Shown: piece by piece, positions 35,568 through 43,609 of the stretch | How positions within the stretch are numbered: the first letter of the stretch is position 1 | Layout: each line of letters begins with the position of its first letter | DNA from: Rhizobium sp. Q54 | Lineage (GTDB): Bacteria; Pseudomonadota; Alphaproteobacteria; SHVZ01 | Direction of reading: 5' to 3' | Length of the DNA stretch: 64,000 nt | Assembly: GCA_945871425.1 (NCBI GenBank) | Contig: CAMBVS010000002.1 | Span: 47,086-111,085, forward strand | Notes under the pieces: model-generated | What the model was told of the DNA's origin: nothing | The model's database searches: none | The model's input: the letters and a program-made list of their open reading frames with translations, nothing else | Program-made: the position numbers and the translations under genes

Positions 35568-36897
35568 GTCTCTCGTCGGCCGGCTCGTCCTGGCCGCCGG
35601 GATCTGGATCGTCGTCAGCCTCGTCGCGGCCGGCATCCTCCTCGATGCCGCGCTCAGCGATCGCGTCGACTACGACGTCCGCCGCGACGCCGAAGCCAGG
35701 CTCGGCGCCCTGATCGGGGCGACCTCGGTCGCCAGCGACGGCCGGCCGGTGATCCAGCGCCCCCACGGCGACATCCGCTACCAGGAGCCGCGCTCGGGCG
35801 TCTACTGGCAGGTCCACGCCGCCGAAGGCAGCATGCTCCGCTCGCGCTCGCTCGGCGACGAGACGCTGCCGATGACCCCGAGCCCGGATCCGCAGCAGAT
35901 CGAAGGACCGGACGACCAGCAGCTCGTCGTCCTGACCCGCACGCTGCTGCTGCCGGGGGCGCGCGCACCCGTCGTCTTCACCGTCGCGGTCGACCGCTCG
36001 GAGATCGAGGAGCATGCGAGCCGGTTCGCCGGATCGGTCAGCGCCGCCCTCGCCCTCCTTGGCGTCGGCCTGCTCGCCGCCGTCGTCGTGCAGATCCGGG
36101 TGGGCTTGAGGCCGCTCGCCGCCGTCGGCCGCGCGCTCGCCCGCGTGCGCGCCGGCCAGGCGACGGAGATCGCCGGCAACTACCCTGGCGAGCTTCAGCC
36201 CTTGGTCGACGAGATCAACCAGCTGGTCCGCCACAATGCGACGGTGATGGAGCGGGCCCGCACCCATGTCGGCAATCTCGCCCACGCGCTCAAGACCCCG
36301 ATCTCCGTGCTTTCGGCCCGGGCCAGCATCGACAAGGGGCCGCTGGCTGATGTCGTGCGCACGCAGACGACGATGATGAGCAAGCACGTCGAGCACCATC
36401 TGGCGCGGGCGAGCATGGCGGGGCCGGAAGGCGGGGTCTATCGACGCACGCCCGTCGCCGATGTCCTCGACGGCCTTGGCCGCACGCTCGCCCAGATCTA
36501 TGCCGAACGCGATCTCGAGATCGACGTCGACGCGCCGGAGGGGGTGCTGTTCCGGGGCGAGCGCCAGGATCTCGAGGAGATGGCCGGGAACCTGATGGAC
36601 AACGCCTGCAAATGGGCCCGGAGCCGGGTCCTGGTGACGGCGCGGAGCGACGGCGGCCGGCTTGCCCTGGTGGTCGAGGACGATGGCCCCGGCATGGCCG
36701 AGGCATTTCACGGCGAGGCGTTCGAGCGCGGGCGGCGCCTGGACGAATCGGTGCCCGGAAGCGGTCATGGTCTTGCCATCGTCCGCGACCTGACCCTCCT
36801 CTATGGTGGGCAGGTGACGCTCGGGCGCTCCCGGCTGGGCGGCCTCGCCGCTACCCTCGATCTGCCCGCACCTACCGGAAATGTCACACCCCTCTAG
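35545..36897 (+). CDS. sensor histidine kinase, PhoQ-like
   Basis: This 450-residue membrane kinase has a first transmembrane helix LVGRLVLAAGIWIVVSLVAAGILL and a periplasmic sensor segment to about residue 155. The second helix is SAALALLGVGLLAAVVVQI. A HAMP-like linker (GLRPLAAVGRALARVRAG) leads to the H-box GNLAHALKTPISVLSARASI. The ATPase domain has NLMDNACKWA, DDGPGM and GSGHGLAIVRDLTLLYGG. The 'LAHALKTPL' type H-box and domain order match PhoQ. The start is GTG, overlapping the regulator by 23 bases. The ligand is unknown; the periplasmic region is not obviously acidic enough for a Mg2+ patch. Confidence 0.9.
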   Translation: MAWRARPRSLVGRLVLAAGIWIVVSLVAAGILLDAALSDRVDYDVRRDAEARLGALIGATSVASDGRPVIQRPHGDIRYQEPRSGVYWQVHAAEGSMLRSRSLGDETLPMTPSPDPQQIEGPDDQQLVVLTRTLLLPGARAPVVFTVAVDRSEIEEHASRFAGSVSAALALLGVGLLAAVVVQIRVGLRPLAAVGRALARVRAGQATEIAGNYPGELQPLVDEINQLVRHNATVMERARTHVGNLAHALKTPISVLSARASIDKGPLADVVRTQTTMMSKHVEHHLARASMAGPEGGVYRRTPVADVLDGLGRTLAQIYAERDLEIDVDAPEGVLFRGERQDLEEMAGNLMDNACKWARSRVLVTARSDGGRLALVVEDDGPGMAEAFHGEAFERGRRLDESVPGSGHGLAIVRDLTLLYGGQVTLGRSRLGGLAATLDLPAPTGNVTPL

Positions 36898-36926
36898 AAA
36901 TCCGCTGGAGCGATTCTGCTGCAACC

Positions 36927-36956
36927 TTGTGTTTGTTTAGGTTTCGTTAGTATGTT
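36927..36956 (+). promoter_or_regulatory. candidate sigma-70 type promoter
   Basis: TTGTGT (36927-36932) and TATGTT (36951-36956) are separated by 18 bases within an AT-rich island directly upstream of the small exported Lys/Ala-rich gene. The transcript would start near 36963 with a leader of about 30 bases. With four of six -35 matches and four of six -10 matches this is plausible but unproven. Confidence 0.35.
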
Positions 36957-36992
36957 GATCTCTCCAGCAACTTTCCTCGACGAGTTCCCCCG

Positions 36993-37232
36993 ATGCGCCT
37001 CAAGATCCTCCTCCCTGTCTCTGTTGTTCTTGGTATGTTCGCGATCCAGCCTGCCCTGACCAACGCCGCGTTCGCCCAGGCGTCGACCGCTCCGATGACC
37101 CAGCCGAAAGCGAAAAAGGCGACGGCGAAGAAGGCTGCCGCCAAGAAGGCCCCCGTCAAGAAGCCGGTCGCAAAGAAGGCCGCGGCCAAGAAGCCCGCCG
37201 CCAAAAAGGCGGCGAAGGCGAAGATGTCCTGA
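36993..37232 (+). CDS. small exported lysine/alanine-rich protein
   Basis: This 79-residue protein has a good Sec signal (MRLKILLPVSVVLGMFAIQPALTNAAFAQ, cleavage after AFAQ). The mature part of about 50 residues is made almost only of Lys, Ala, Pro and Val, with repeated AKKA/AKKP units like a histone H1 tail. It is strongly basic and probably unstructured, so in the periplasm it would bind anions such as LPS phosphates, nucleic acid or heparin-like glycans; this is inference. It stands alone between a candidate promoter and a strong terminator, just after the PhoP/PhoQ-like genes. The antisense hydrophobic frame over it is an artefact of the repeats. Confidence 0.7.
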   Translation: MRLKILLPVSVVLGMFAIQPALTNAAFAQASTAPMTQPKAKKATAKKAAAKKAPVKKPVAKKAAAKKPAAKKAAKAKMS

Positions 37233-37256
37233 GCCCTGCGGACAGGCTCAACGCAG

Positions 37257-37282
37257 ACGGGCGGCGCGGTGGCGCCGCCCGT
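37257..37282 (+). terminator. Rho-independent-type terminator hairpin
   Basis: This is a perfect 11-bp stem (ACGGGCGGCGC / GCGCCGCCCGT) with a GGTG loop, followed by TGCGTTTC. It lies 25 bases after the stop of the Lys/Ala-rich gene and before the convergent permease gene, so it can serve both directions. The T-run is short but the stem is very stable. Confidence 0.75.
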
Positions 37283-37305
37283 TGCGTTTCAGGCCCCCTC
37301 GGCAA

Positions 37306-38172
37306 TCAGGTCTCTTTCGGATCGAGCGCGTCTCGCAGCCCGTCGCCGAGCAGGTTGAAGGCGAGCACCACGAGCACGATGGCGAGTCCCGGCCACCACG
37401 ACATCCAGGGAGCCTGGCTCATGAACTGCCGCGCGACGTTTAGCATGCTTCCCCAGCTCGGCGCCGGCGGCTGCTGGCCGAGACCGAGGAACGACAGCGC
37501 CGACTCAGCGATGATCGCGGCCGCGATCGCCAGCGTCGACTGGACCAGGACCGGCGCCACGATGTTCGGCAGCACATGGCGGACAGCGATCCGAAGGTGC
37601 GGATTGCCCAGCGCCCGGGCCGCCTCGACATAGTCCTCGACGGTCACCGCCAGCACTTGGCCCCGAACCAGCCGGATGAAGATCGGCATGGTCGTGATGC
37701 CGATGGCGATCATCGCATTGGTGAGGCTCGGCCCGAGGAAGGCGGCCATCGCGATCGCGAGGATCAGGAACGGACAGGCCAGCAGCGCATCGACGATGCG
37801 CATCATCAGGGAATCAACCCAGCCCTTGGCGTAGCCGGACAGCAGGCCGAGGGGCACGCCCAGCAGGACCGCGATCATCACCGAGATGACCCCGGCCTGC
37901 AGCGACGCGCGCGCGCCGAAGATCAGCCGGCTCATGACGTCGCGACCGATCTCGTCTGTGCCCATCCAATGCTCGAGCGACGGCGGCTTCCTGACCCTGA
38001 GGAAGTTGGTGGCGGTCGGATCGTATGGCGCGATCAGGGGTGCGAAGAGCGCCAGCAGCACGAAGGCGACGACCACGACCAGCCCGACGGCGGCACCGCG
38101 GCGCTGGATCAGCCGCCGCCAGGCGCTGCGCCTCTGGACCGGGATGTCGTCGGTCGCGGCGATTGCGGTCAC
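37306..38172 (-). CDS. dipeptide ABC transporter permease, DppC type
   Basis: This 288-residue membrane subunit of normal DppC length has an N-terminal cytoplasmic region (RRSAWRRLIQRRGAA), the first helix, then the LGTDEIGRD-type block (HWMGTDEIGRDVMSRLIFGARAS). The EAA loop is AARALGNPHLRIAVRHVLPNIVAPVLV, followed by ALSFLGLGQQPPAPSWGSML, and it ends NLLGDGLRDALDPKET. It is the last gene of the leftward operon that starts with the DUF1028 gene and pairs with the DppB-type subunit four bases upstream. A strong terminator lies beyond its 3' end. Confidence 0.93.
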   Translation of the reverse strand: MTAIAATDDIPVQRRSAWRRLIQRRGAAVGLVVVVAFVLLALFAPLIAPYDPTATNFLRVRKPPSLEHWMGTDEIGRDVMSRLIFGARASLQAGVISVMIAVLLGVPLGLLSGYAKGWVDSLMMRIVDALLACPFLILAIAMAAFLGPSLTNAMIAIGITTMPIFIRLVRGQVLAVTVEDYVEAARALGNPHLRIAVRHVLPNIVAPVLVQSTLAIAAAIIAESALSFLGLGQQPPAPSWGSMLNVARQFMSQAPWMSWWPGLAIVLVVLAFNLLGDGLRDALDPKET

Positions 38173-38176
38173 GGCA

Positions 38177-39118
38177 TCAGCCTCGCATCCGCGGATTGAC
38201 GACGACGTAGATGAGGTCGGCGCAGAGGTTCAGGAAGATGAACCCGGTGCCGGTGCAGAGCACCACGCCCTGGACCACGGCGTAGTCGCGATTGAAGACG
38301 GCATCGACGATCAGCTTGCCGAAGCCGGGAATTGAGAAGATCTGCTCGGTCAGAACGGCGCCGCCCATGAGCTCGCCGAACTGGATCGCGCCCAGCGTCA
38401 CCACCGGAATGATCGCATTGCGGAGTGCGTGCCGGTAGACGACGCGCGGCTCGCGCAGTCCCTTGGCGCGTGCGGTGCGGACGTAGTCGGACCTGAGGAC
38501 CGCCAGCATCGCAGACCGGGTATGCCGCATGAAGATGGCGGCAATGCCGGTGCCGAGCACGATGGCCGGCATGATCAGAGTCGCGAGGTTCTGGCTGAGG
38601 CTCTCGCTCGGCTTGACGAAGCCCGATGCAGGCAGCCAGCCGAGCTGCACCGAGAACAAGAGGATCATCATGATCCCGAGCCAGAAATTGGGGATCGACA
38701 ACCCGGCGAGGCCGACGGCATTGGCGCTGTAGTCGAGCAGGCTCTCCTTGCGGACCGCCGAGACGATGCCCATCGGGATGCCGATCAGGAGTGCTATCAG
38801 CATCGCCATGGCGGCGAGCTCGAGCGTCACCGGCAACTTGGCGGCGACCAGGTCGCTCACGGACACCTTGAGCCGGATCGACTCGCCGAGATCGCCCTGA
38901 AGCACGTTCCCGATCCAGATCAGGTACTGCTTCCAGACCGGCTCATCGAGGTGATACATGCGCCGAAGCTCGGCGATGACCTGCGGATCGCGCTCCTCCC
39001 CCGCCAGCGCCAGCGCCGGGTCGCCGGGGAGGAGGAGTTGCAGACCGAAGACGACGATCGAGATGAAGACGATCGTCGGAATGCTGACGAGCACGCGCCG
39101 GATCACGTAGGTGAGCAT
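38177..39118 (-). CDS. dipeptide ABC transporter permease, DppB type
   Basis: This 313-residue inner-membrane subunit begins MLTYVIRRVLVSIPTIVFISIVVFGL. The conserved LPGDPA motif (LLLPGDPALALAGEERDPQ) follows, with an EAA loop (TARAKGLREPRVVYRHALRNAIIPVVTL) and SIPGFGKLIVDAVFNRDYAVVQG near the end, all standard for DppB. With the DppC-type subunit it forms the translocation path for peptides brought by the binding protein encoded at 39153-40655. It follows that gene by 34 bases. Confidence 0.93.
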   Translation of the reverse strand: MLTYVIRRVLVSIPTIVFISIVVFGLQLLLPGDPALALAGEERDPQVIAELRRMYHLDEPVWKQYLIWIGNVLQGDLGESIRLKVSVSDLVAAKLPVTLELAAMAMLIALLIGIPMGIVSAVRKESLLDYSANAVGLAGLSIPNFWLGIMMILLFSVQLGWLPASGFVKPSESLSQNLATLIMPAIVLGTGIAAIFMRHTRSAMLAVLRSDYVRTARAKGLREPRVVYRHALRNAIIPVVTLGAIQFGELMGGAVLTEQIFSIPGFGKLIVDAVFNRDYAVVQGVVLCTGTGFIFLNLCADLIYVVVNPRMRG

Positions 39119-39152
39119 TGTCCCCGTGCTCCGGCGCCCGCCCTTCGATACC

Positions 39153-40655
39153 TCAGTTCAGCTTGATGCCGGCCAGACGGATCAGCGCGTCCGGCACCGC
39201 CTCGAAGCCCTGCACCTTGGGCGACATCGCCCAGAACCAGACCGGATGGTAGAGGTAGACTCGCGGCATTTCGTCGCCGAGGATCTTGGCGATCTTCTCG
39301 TAAGCCTGCGCGCGGGCCTCGAAGTTGCTGGTCGAGCGCGTCTCGCCGAGCAGCGAGTCGACGGTCTTGTTGCAGTAGCGGCCGTCGTTCTGGCCGCCAT
39401 CGCAGGCGACGAAGGCGGTGAAGTTGCCGTCGGGGTCGACGCGACCTGACCAGCCGATCTGGTAGGCGTCGAAGTCGCCCGCCTGGGCGGTCTTCAGCGA
39501 GGTCGCGAACTCGACCTGCTGGAGCTTGATGTCGAACCCGGCCTCCTTGGCCATGGACTGGATCACCTGGGCGACCTGTTGAGGCTCGTTGCCCGGCGTG
39601 ATCATCAGCGTGAAGGAGGGGTTGGTGACGCCCGCCGCCTTGAGCAGTTCCTTCGCCTTGGCGACGTCGCGCTTCGGCGACGGAACCGACTTCGTGTACC
39701 AGGGATTGTTCGGCGGCACCCACTGGTTGCCCGGGAGGAACTCGCCGTTGAACACCACCTGGTTGATCGCGTCGCGGTCGAGCGAGAGCTCGAACGCCTG
39801 CCGGATGCGCTTGTCCTTGGCAAGGACGTTGGTCTTGCCGCGCTCGCCGTTGGCGACGTTGATGGTGATGCCCTGGTAGCCGAGGCCCGTCTGCGAGACG
39901 AACTTCAGGCGGGAATCCTTCTTCACGTCGGCAACGTCGGTCGCCTGAAGGCGCTCCAGCATGTCGATCTGACCGGAACGGAGATTGGCGAGGCGGACGG
40001 TGCCGTCGACGATCGGCTGGTAGGTGACGCGCTCGACGTGATGGGCGGCGGCGTTCCAGTGTTCCTTGAATTTCTCGAGAACGATGCGGTCCTGCTGCAC
40101 GCGCTCGACGAACTTGTAGGGACCGGAGCAGACCGGCTTGGCGCCGAAGTTGGGCCCCGCCTCCTTCGCCGCCTTCGGCGAAACGATCATGCCGGCACGA
40201 TCGGTGAACTGCGCCATGAGCGGAGCGAACGGCGCGTCCATGCTGACCTTCACCGTCATCGGATCGACCGCCTCGATGGTCTTGATGACGTTGATCTCGG
40301 ACTTGCGGAACGAGCCCTGCATGTTGAGGTGACGATCGAGCGAGAAGCGGACCGCCTCGGCGTCGATCTTCTCGCCGTCGTGGAACCTGGCGTTCGGGCG
40401 GATCTTGAACGTGACCGACTTCTGGTCCTCAGACCACGACCATTCGGTCGCGAGCTGGGGCACCAGCTTCAGGTTCTTGTCGATGTCGACGAGCTTGTCG
40501 CACAGCCCCATGAAAACGATGCGCCCAACGAAGGTGCGCGCCAGCGTCGGATCGAGAATGTCGGGATCCTCGGCGAGGCCGATACGGAGGTGCTGCGCCG
40601 ACGCGACGTTCGTCATCAAGCCGAGCGCCAGCAACGGCAGAACTACGCGCTTCAT
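39153..40655 (-). CDS. peptide ABC transporter substrate-binding protein
   Basis: This 500-residue family 5 binding protein has a Sec signal MKRVVLPLLALGLMTNVASA. It carries the DppA-type opening LRIGLAEDPDILDPTLARTFVG and the family signature LVPQLATEWSWSEDQKSVTFKIRPNARFHDGEKIDAEAVRFSLDRH. It also has AFELSLDRDAINQVVFNGEFLPGNQW. The length is typical. The gene sits after both ATPase genes and before the permeases. Its ribosome site GGGAGA lies eight bases before the ATG, next to a perfect 13-base palindrome AGCAACTGTTGCT (40668-40680). The start at 40655 is preferred over a longer frame that lacks a signal peptide. Confidence 0.92.
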   Translation of the reverse strand: MKRVVLPLLALGLMTNVASAQHLRIGLAEDPDILDPTLARTFVGRIVFMGLCDKLVDIDKNLKLVPQLATEWSWSEDQKSVTFKIRPNARFHDGEKIDAEAVRFSLDRHLNMQGSFRKSEINVIKTIEAVDPMTVKVSMDAPFAPLMAQFTDRAGMIVSPKAAKEAGPNFGAKPVCSGPYKFVERVQQDRIVLEKFKEHWNAAAHHVERVTYQPIVDGTVRLANLRSGQIDMLERLQATDVADVKKDSRLKFVSQTGLGYQGITINVANGERGKTNVLAKDKRIRQAFELSLDRDAINQVVFNGEFLPGNQWVPPNNPWYTKSVPSPKRDVAKAKELLKAAGVTNPSFTLMITPGNEPQQVAQVIQSMAKEAGFDIKLQQVEFATSLKTAQAGDFDAYQIGWSGRVDPDGNFTAFVACDGGQNDGRYCNKTVDSLLGETRSTSNFEARAQAYEKIAKILGDEMPRVYLYHPVWFWAMSPKVQGFEAVPDALIRLAGIKLN

Positions 40656-40667
40656 GATCAGTCTCCC

Positions 40668-40680
40668 AGCAACTGTTGCT
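40668..40680. promoter_or_regulatory. 13-base palindrome in the leader of the binding-protein gene
   Basis: AGCAAC-T-GTTGCT is a perfect inverted repeat just before the ribosome site of the binding-protein gene, in the 86-base gap after the ATPase genes. It could be a small operator or an RNA hairpin that adjusts expression of the binding protein. There is no independent support. Confidence 0.25.
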
Positions 40681-40741
40681 TGTGCGTGGCTCGCCCCCGA
40701 GGACCACGTTGCATGAACTGTATCGTTAGTAAGACTACCTA

Positions 40742-41803
40742 TCAAGCCGGCCGGAATGCGGCCTTCAGCCGCTCCAGCCGCGGGTTATCGGGAAGCTTGT
40801 GCTCGCCGACACCGGCACCGACCCTGTCGGCGATCTCAGGCCAGAGGTGGCAGGCGGTCGCGTGGCCACCGGCATCGGCGACCAGCGGCGGCTCCTCGGC
40901 CCGGCAACGCTCGACCGCATAGGCGCAGCGCGTGTGGAAGCGGCAGCCCGGCGGCGGGTCGATCGGGCTCGGCACGTCGCCCTCGAGGAGGGTGCGCGGC
41001 AGCTTCAGCCGGGGATCGGGCGCCGGAATCGCGTTGAGCAGCGCCCGCGTGTACGGGTGCCTGGGCCGGCGGAAGAGCGTGCGGGTCGGCGCCAGCTCGA
41101 CGATCTTGCCGAGATACATGACGGCGACGCGGTCGGCGATGTGCTTCACCACAGCGAGGTCGTGGGCGATCAGGATGTAGGAGAGGCCGAGCCGCTTCTG
41201 CAGGTCCTGCATCAGGTTGATGACCTGGGCGCGGATCGACACGTCGAGGGCGGAAACCGGCTCGTCGCCGACGATCAGCTTCGGCTCGACCGCGAGAGCG
41301 CGCGCGATGCCGAGCCGCTGTCGCTGGCCGCCGGAGAACTCGTGGGGATAGCGAAGCGCATGGTAGGGCGCGAGGCCGACCAGGCCGAGGAGATCGTTGA
41401 TGCGCGCCTCGGCGGCCTTGCCCGAGGCGATTCCGTGCAGCTCGATCGGCTCGCGCAGCATGGCGCCGACGGTCATGGTCGGATTGAGCGAGGCATAGGG
41501 ATCCTGGAAGACGATCTGCATCTCGCGCCTGAGGCGGCGCATGTCGCCGCCGGAGAGGGCGAAGATCTCGTGGCCGTCATAGGTGATTCGGCCGGCGGTC
41601 GGCTCGATCAGGCGCAGCACCAGCCTTCCGGTGGTCGACTTGCCGCAGCCGGACTCGCCGACCAAGCCTAGCGTTTCCCCCTTCTCGACCGTGAAGCCGA
41701 CGCCGTCGACGGCGCGGACCTGCCCCACAGTCCGCTGCAGGACGCCACGCCTGATCGGGAAGTGCTTGACCAGACCTTCGACCGTGAGAATCGGCTGGGC
41801 CAT
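40742..41803 (-). CDS. dipeptide ABC transporter ATPase, DppF type
   Basis: This 353-residue ATPase has Walker [29 protein letters not shown], signature [16 protein letters not shown], Walker [13 protein letters not shown] and H-loop [16 protein letters not shown]. The C-terminal Cys segment [19 protein letters not shown] matches the family. N-terminal [23 protein letters not shown] is the usual DppF opening. It partners with the DppD-type ATPase encoded four bases upstream. Together they power the transporter made by the genes up to 37306. Confidence 0.94.
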   Translation of the reverse strand: MAQPILTVEGLVKHFPIRRGVLQRTVGQVRAVDGVGFTVEKGETLGLVGESGCGKSTTGRLVLRLIEPTAGRITYDGHEIFALSGGDMRRLRREMQIVFQDPYASLNPTMTVGAMLREPIELHGIASGKAAEARINDLLGLVGLAPYHALRYPHEFSGGQRQRLGIARALAVEPKLIVGDEPVSALDVSIRAQVINLMQDLQKRLGLSYILIAHDLAVVKHIADRVAVMYLGKIVELAPTRTLFRRPRHPYTRALLNAIPAPDPRLKLPRTLLEGDVPSPIDPPPGCRFHTRCAYAVERCRAEEPPLVADAGGHATACHLWPEIADRVGAGVGEHKLPDNPRLERLKAAFRPA

Positions 41804-41807
41804 GGCT

Positions 41808-42788
41808 TCAGGCCATCTCGAGCGGAGCGCGGATACAGGCCGCCTGGTGGCCGGGCGCGACCTCGATCAAGGGCGGCTCGGCCTCGGCACACTCGGCGAT
41901 GGCGAAGGGGCAGCGGGCTCGGAACCGGCAGCCCTTGGGCAGGTTCGCGGGATTCGGCACCTGGCCCTCGATCGCGGCCAGCCGGTCCTGATCGAGATCG
42001 AGCCTGGGAACCGAGCCCATCAGCCCGATGGTGTAGGGATGCTGGGGAGAGGCGAAGAGGGCTGCCGCCGGCGCACGTTCGACGACGCGGCCCGCATACA
42101 TGACCAGCACCTCGTCGGCCATCTCGGCGACGACGCCGAGGTCGTGGGTGATCAGCATGATCGCCATGCCGCTCTCGGCCCGCAGCTCTCCCAGGAGTTC
42201 GAGGATCTGCGCCTGGATGGTAACGTCGAGCGCGGTCGTCGGCTCGTCGGCGATCAGGAGGTCCGGCGAGCAGGAGAGCGCCATGGCGATCATCGCCCGC
42301 TGGCGCATGCCGCCTGAGAGCTTGTGCGGATAGTCGTCGAAGCGCTTCTCCGGGCTCGGGATGCGGACGCGCCGAAGCAGCTCGATCGTGCGCGCCTTCG
42401 ATTCCGCCTGGCTCACGGGCTCATGGCGTAGGATCGCCTCGCTGATCTGGTCGCCGACGGTGAAGGCCGGGTTGAGCGAGGTCATCGGCTCCTGGAAGAT
42501 CATCCCCATGCGGTTGCCGCGGAGCCCCTGGTAGCGCTCGGGCGAGAGGCCGACCAGTTCCTCGCCCTCGAAGCGGATCGAGCCGCCGACGATGTGGCCG
42601 GGCGGGCTCGGGATCAACCCCATGATCGAGAGCGCGGTGACGCTCTTGCCGCAGCCGGACTCGCCGACGACGCAGAGGGTCCTGCCCTTGTCGAGCGCGA
42701 AAGACACCTCGTCGACGGCGCGAAATCGCCCGTGGTCGGTCTTGAACTCGGTCGAGAGATCGTCGACGGCGAGGAGCGGTGCGTTCAC
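41808..42788 (-). CDS. dipeptide ABC transporter ATPase, DppD type
   Basis: This 326-residue ATPase has Walker A GESGCGKS, the [23 protein letters not shown] region, signature [17 protein letters not shown], Walker [13 protein letters not shown] and H-loop [16 protein letters not shown]. The Cys-containing end is [25 protein letters not shown]. The start is GTG at 42788, overlapping the DUF1028 stop by four bases (GTGA), which ties the DUF1028 protein tightly to this transporter. Confidence 0.93.
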   Translation of the reverse strand: MNAPLLAVDDLSTEFKTDHGRFRAVDEVSFALDKGRTLCVVGESGCGKSVTALSIMGLIPSPPGHIVGGSIRFEGEELVGLSPERYQGLRGNRMGMIFQEPMTSLNPAFTVGDQISEAILRHEPVSQAESKARTIELLRRVRIPSPEKRFDDYPHKLSGGMRQRAMIAMALSCSPDLLIADEPTTALDVTIQAQILELLGELRAESGMAIMLITHDLGVVAEMADEVLVMYAGRVVERAPAAALFASPQHPYTIGLMGSVPRLDLDQDRLAAIEGQVPNPANLPKGCRFRARCPFAIAECAEAEPPLIEVAPGHQAACIRAPLEMA

Positions 42789-43495
42789 GAGAGCGCCGCC
42801 TGGGCCTTGGCGATGACGTCCATGACCTTGTCGCGATCGTGGATGCCGAACGGATCGCCCTTCTTCGCAAGGCAGCTCTTGAACGGCAGGTAGTGGGTCC
42901 GGGCCACCCCCCAGAGCCGCCGGAGCTCGGGCAGTGGCAGCGTGTGGTCGTCGACGCGGAGGTCGAGCTCCGGATATTCCTCGCCCGAATGGATCACGAG
43001 GCAGGCCGACTGCCGGCCGCGCTTGTCGCCGCCGACCGCGTCGCCGGCCTCGAGCGCCCGGATCAGTCGCTCGGCCAGCGGCTGGTCCATGTTCGCCTGG
43101 TAGGCCTTCAGCGTCTCCTGGATCACCTGCGGCCCGGCCAGCATGTTGCCGGCCACCGACACGCCGTCGGCCACCAGGTGGCCGCTCCACTCGACGCAGT
43201 CGCGCCCGGTATGCGCCGCATTGCGCCCGGCCGCGTCGATGATGTGGAACTGCCGGGACTCGCGGCCTTCGTCGGCCGCCGTCAGCAGACGCAGCGCGTC
43301 GGGCGCCGGCACGCCTGCGGCCAGCATCTTCATGCCGTTGACGCCGTAGAACGGATTGACCAGGGCCTGCGTCGACAGCGCGCCGATCTCGCTCCGCCCG
43401 TAGGGGCAGATCGAGCCGACGGCAAAGAACTTGGTGGCGACGGCAACACCGAGCGCACCCGTCTTCGGGTCGCGCGCAACGATCGACCAGGTCAT
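42785..43495 (-). CDS. DUF1028 family protein (Ntn-hydrolase-like fold)
   Basis: This 236-residue protein begins [51 protein letters not shown], the signature N-terminus of DUF1028. The family resembles N-terminal-nucleophile amidohydrolases (gamma-glutamyltransferase-like fold) and often sits beside peptide transporters and peptidases. The biochemical activity is unknown. Other conserved parts are [16 protein letters not shown] and [14 protein letters not shown]. It is the first gene of the leftward transporter operon and is divergent from the M81 metallopeptidase gene, so it probably acts on the imported peptide in the cytoplasm; there is no signal peptide. Confidence 0.88.
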   Translation of the reverse strand: MTWSIVARDPKTGALGVAVATKFFAVGSICPYGRSEIGALSTQALVNPFYGVNGMKMLAAGVPAPDALRLLTAADEGRESRQFHIIDAAGRNAAHTGRDCVEWSGHLVADGVSVAGNMLAGPQVIQETLKAYQANMDQPLAERLIRALEAGDAVGGDKRGRQSACLVIHSGEEYPELDLRVDDHTLPLPELRRLWGVARTHYLPFKSCLAKKGDPFGIHDRDKVMDVIAKAQAALS

Positions 43496-43609
43496 TCAGC
43501 GCCTCCCAGGCACGGCAACGTTATCCCGATAGGGGGTACCGCTGCAAATCTTGCCTCGAAAGCAAATGAACGTGACGATGGGGCGCCTATTCCCTCCGGA
43601 GCACTTCCC
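43496..43609. promoter_or_regulatory. divergent promoter region of the DUF1028/dpp operon and the M81 peptidase gene
   Basis: This 114-base gap lies between two divergent starts. It must contain promoters for both the six-gene transporter operon and the peptidase gene, and is a good place for a shared operator. I found no clear inverted repeat or regulator gene beside it. Confidence 0.45.

Noticed and set aside
36947..37204. Hydrophobic minus-strand frame opposite the Lys/Ala-rich gene, rich in Ala and Phe
   Set aside because: It is the complement of the AAG/GCC repeats of the basic protein and has no ribosome site.
37100..37220. Short tandem repeats that might suggest a CRISPR or satellite array
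   Set aside because: Repeats are codon-level AKKA units in frame, of irregular length, with no spacers.
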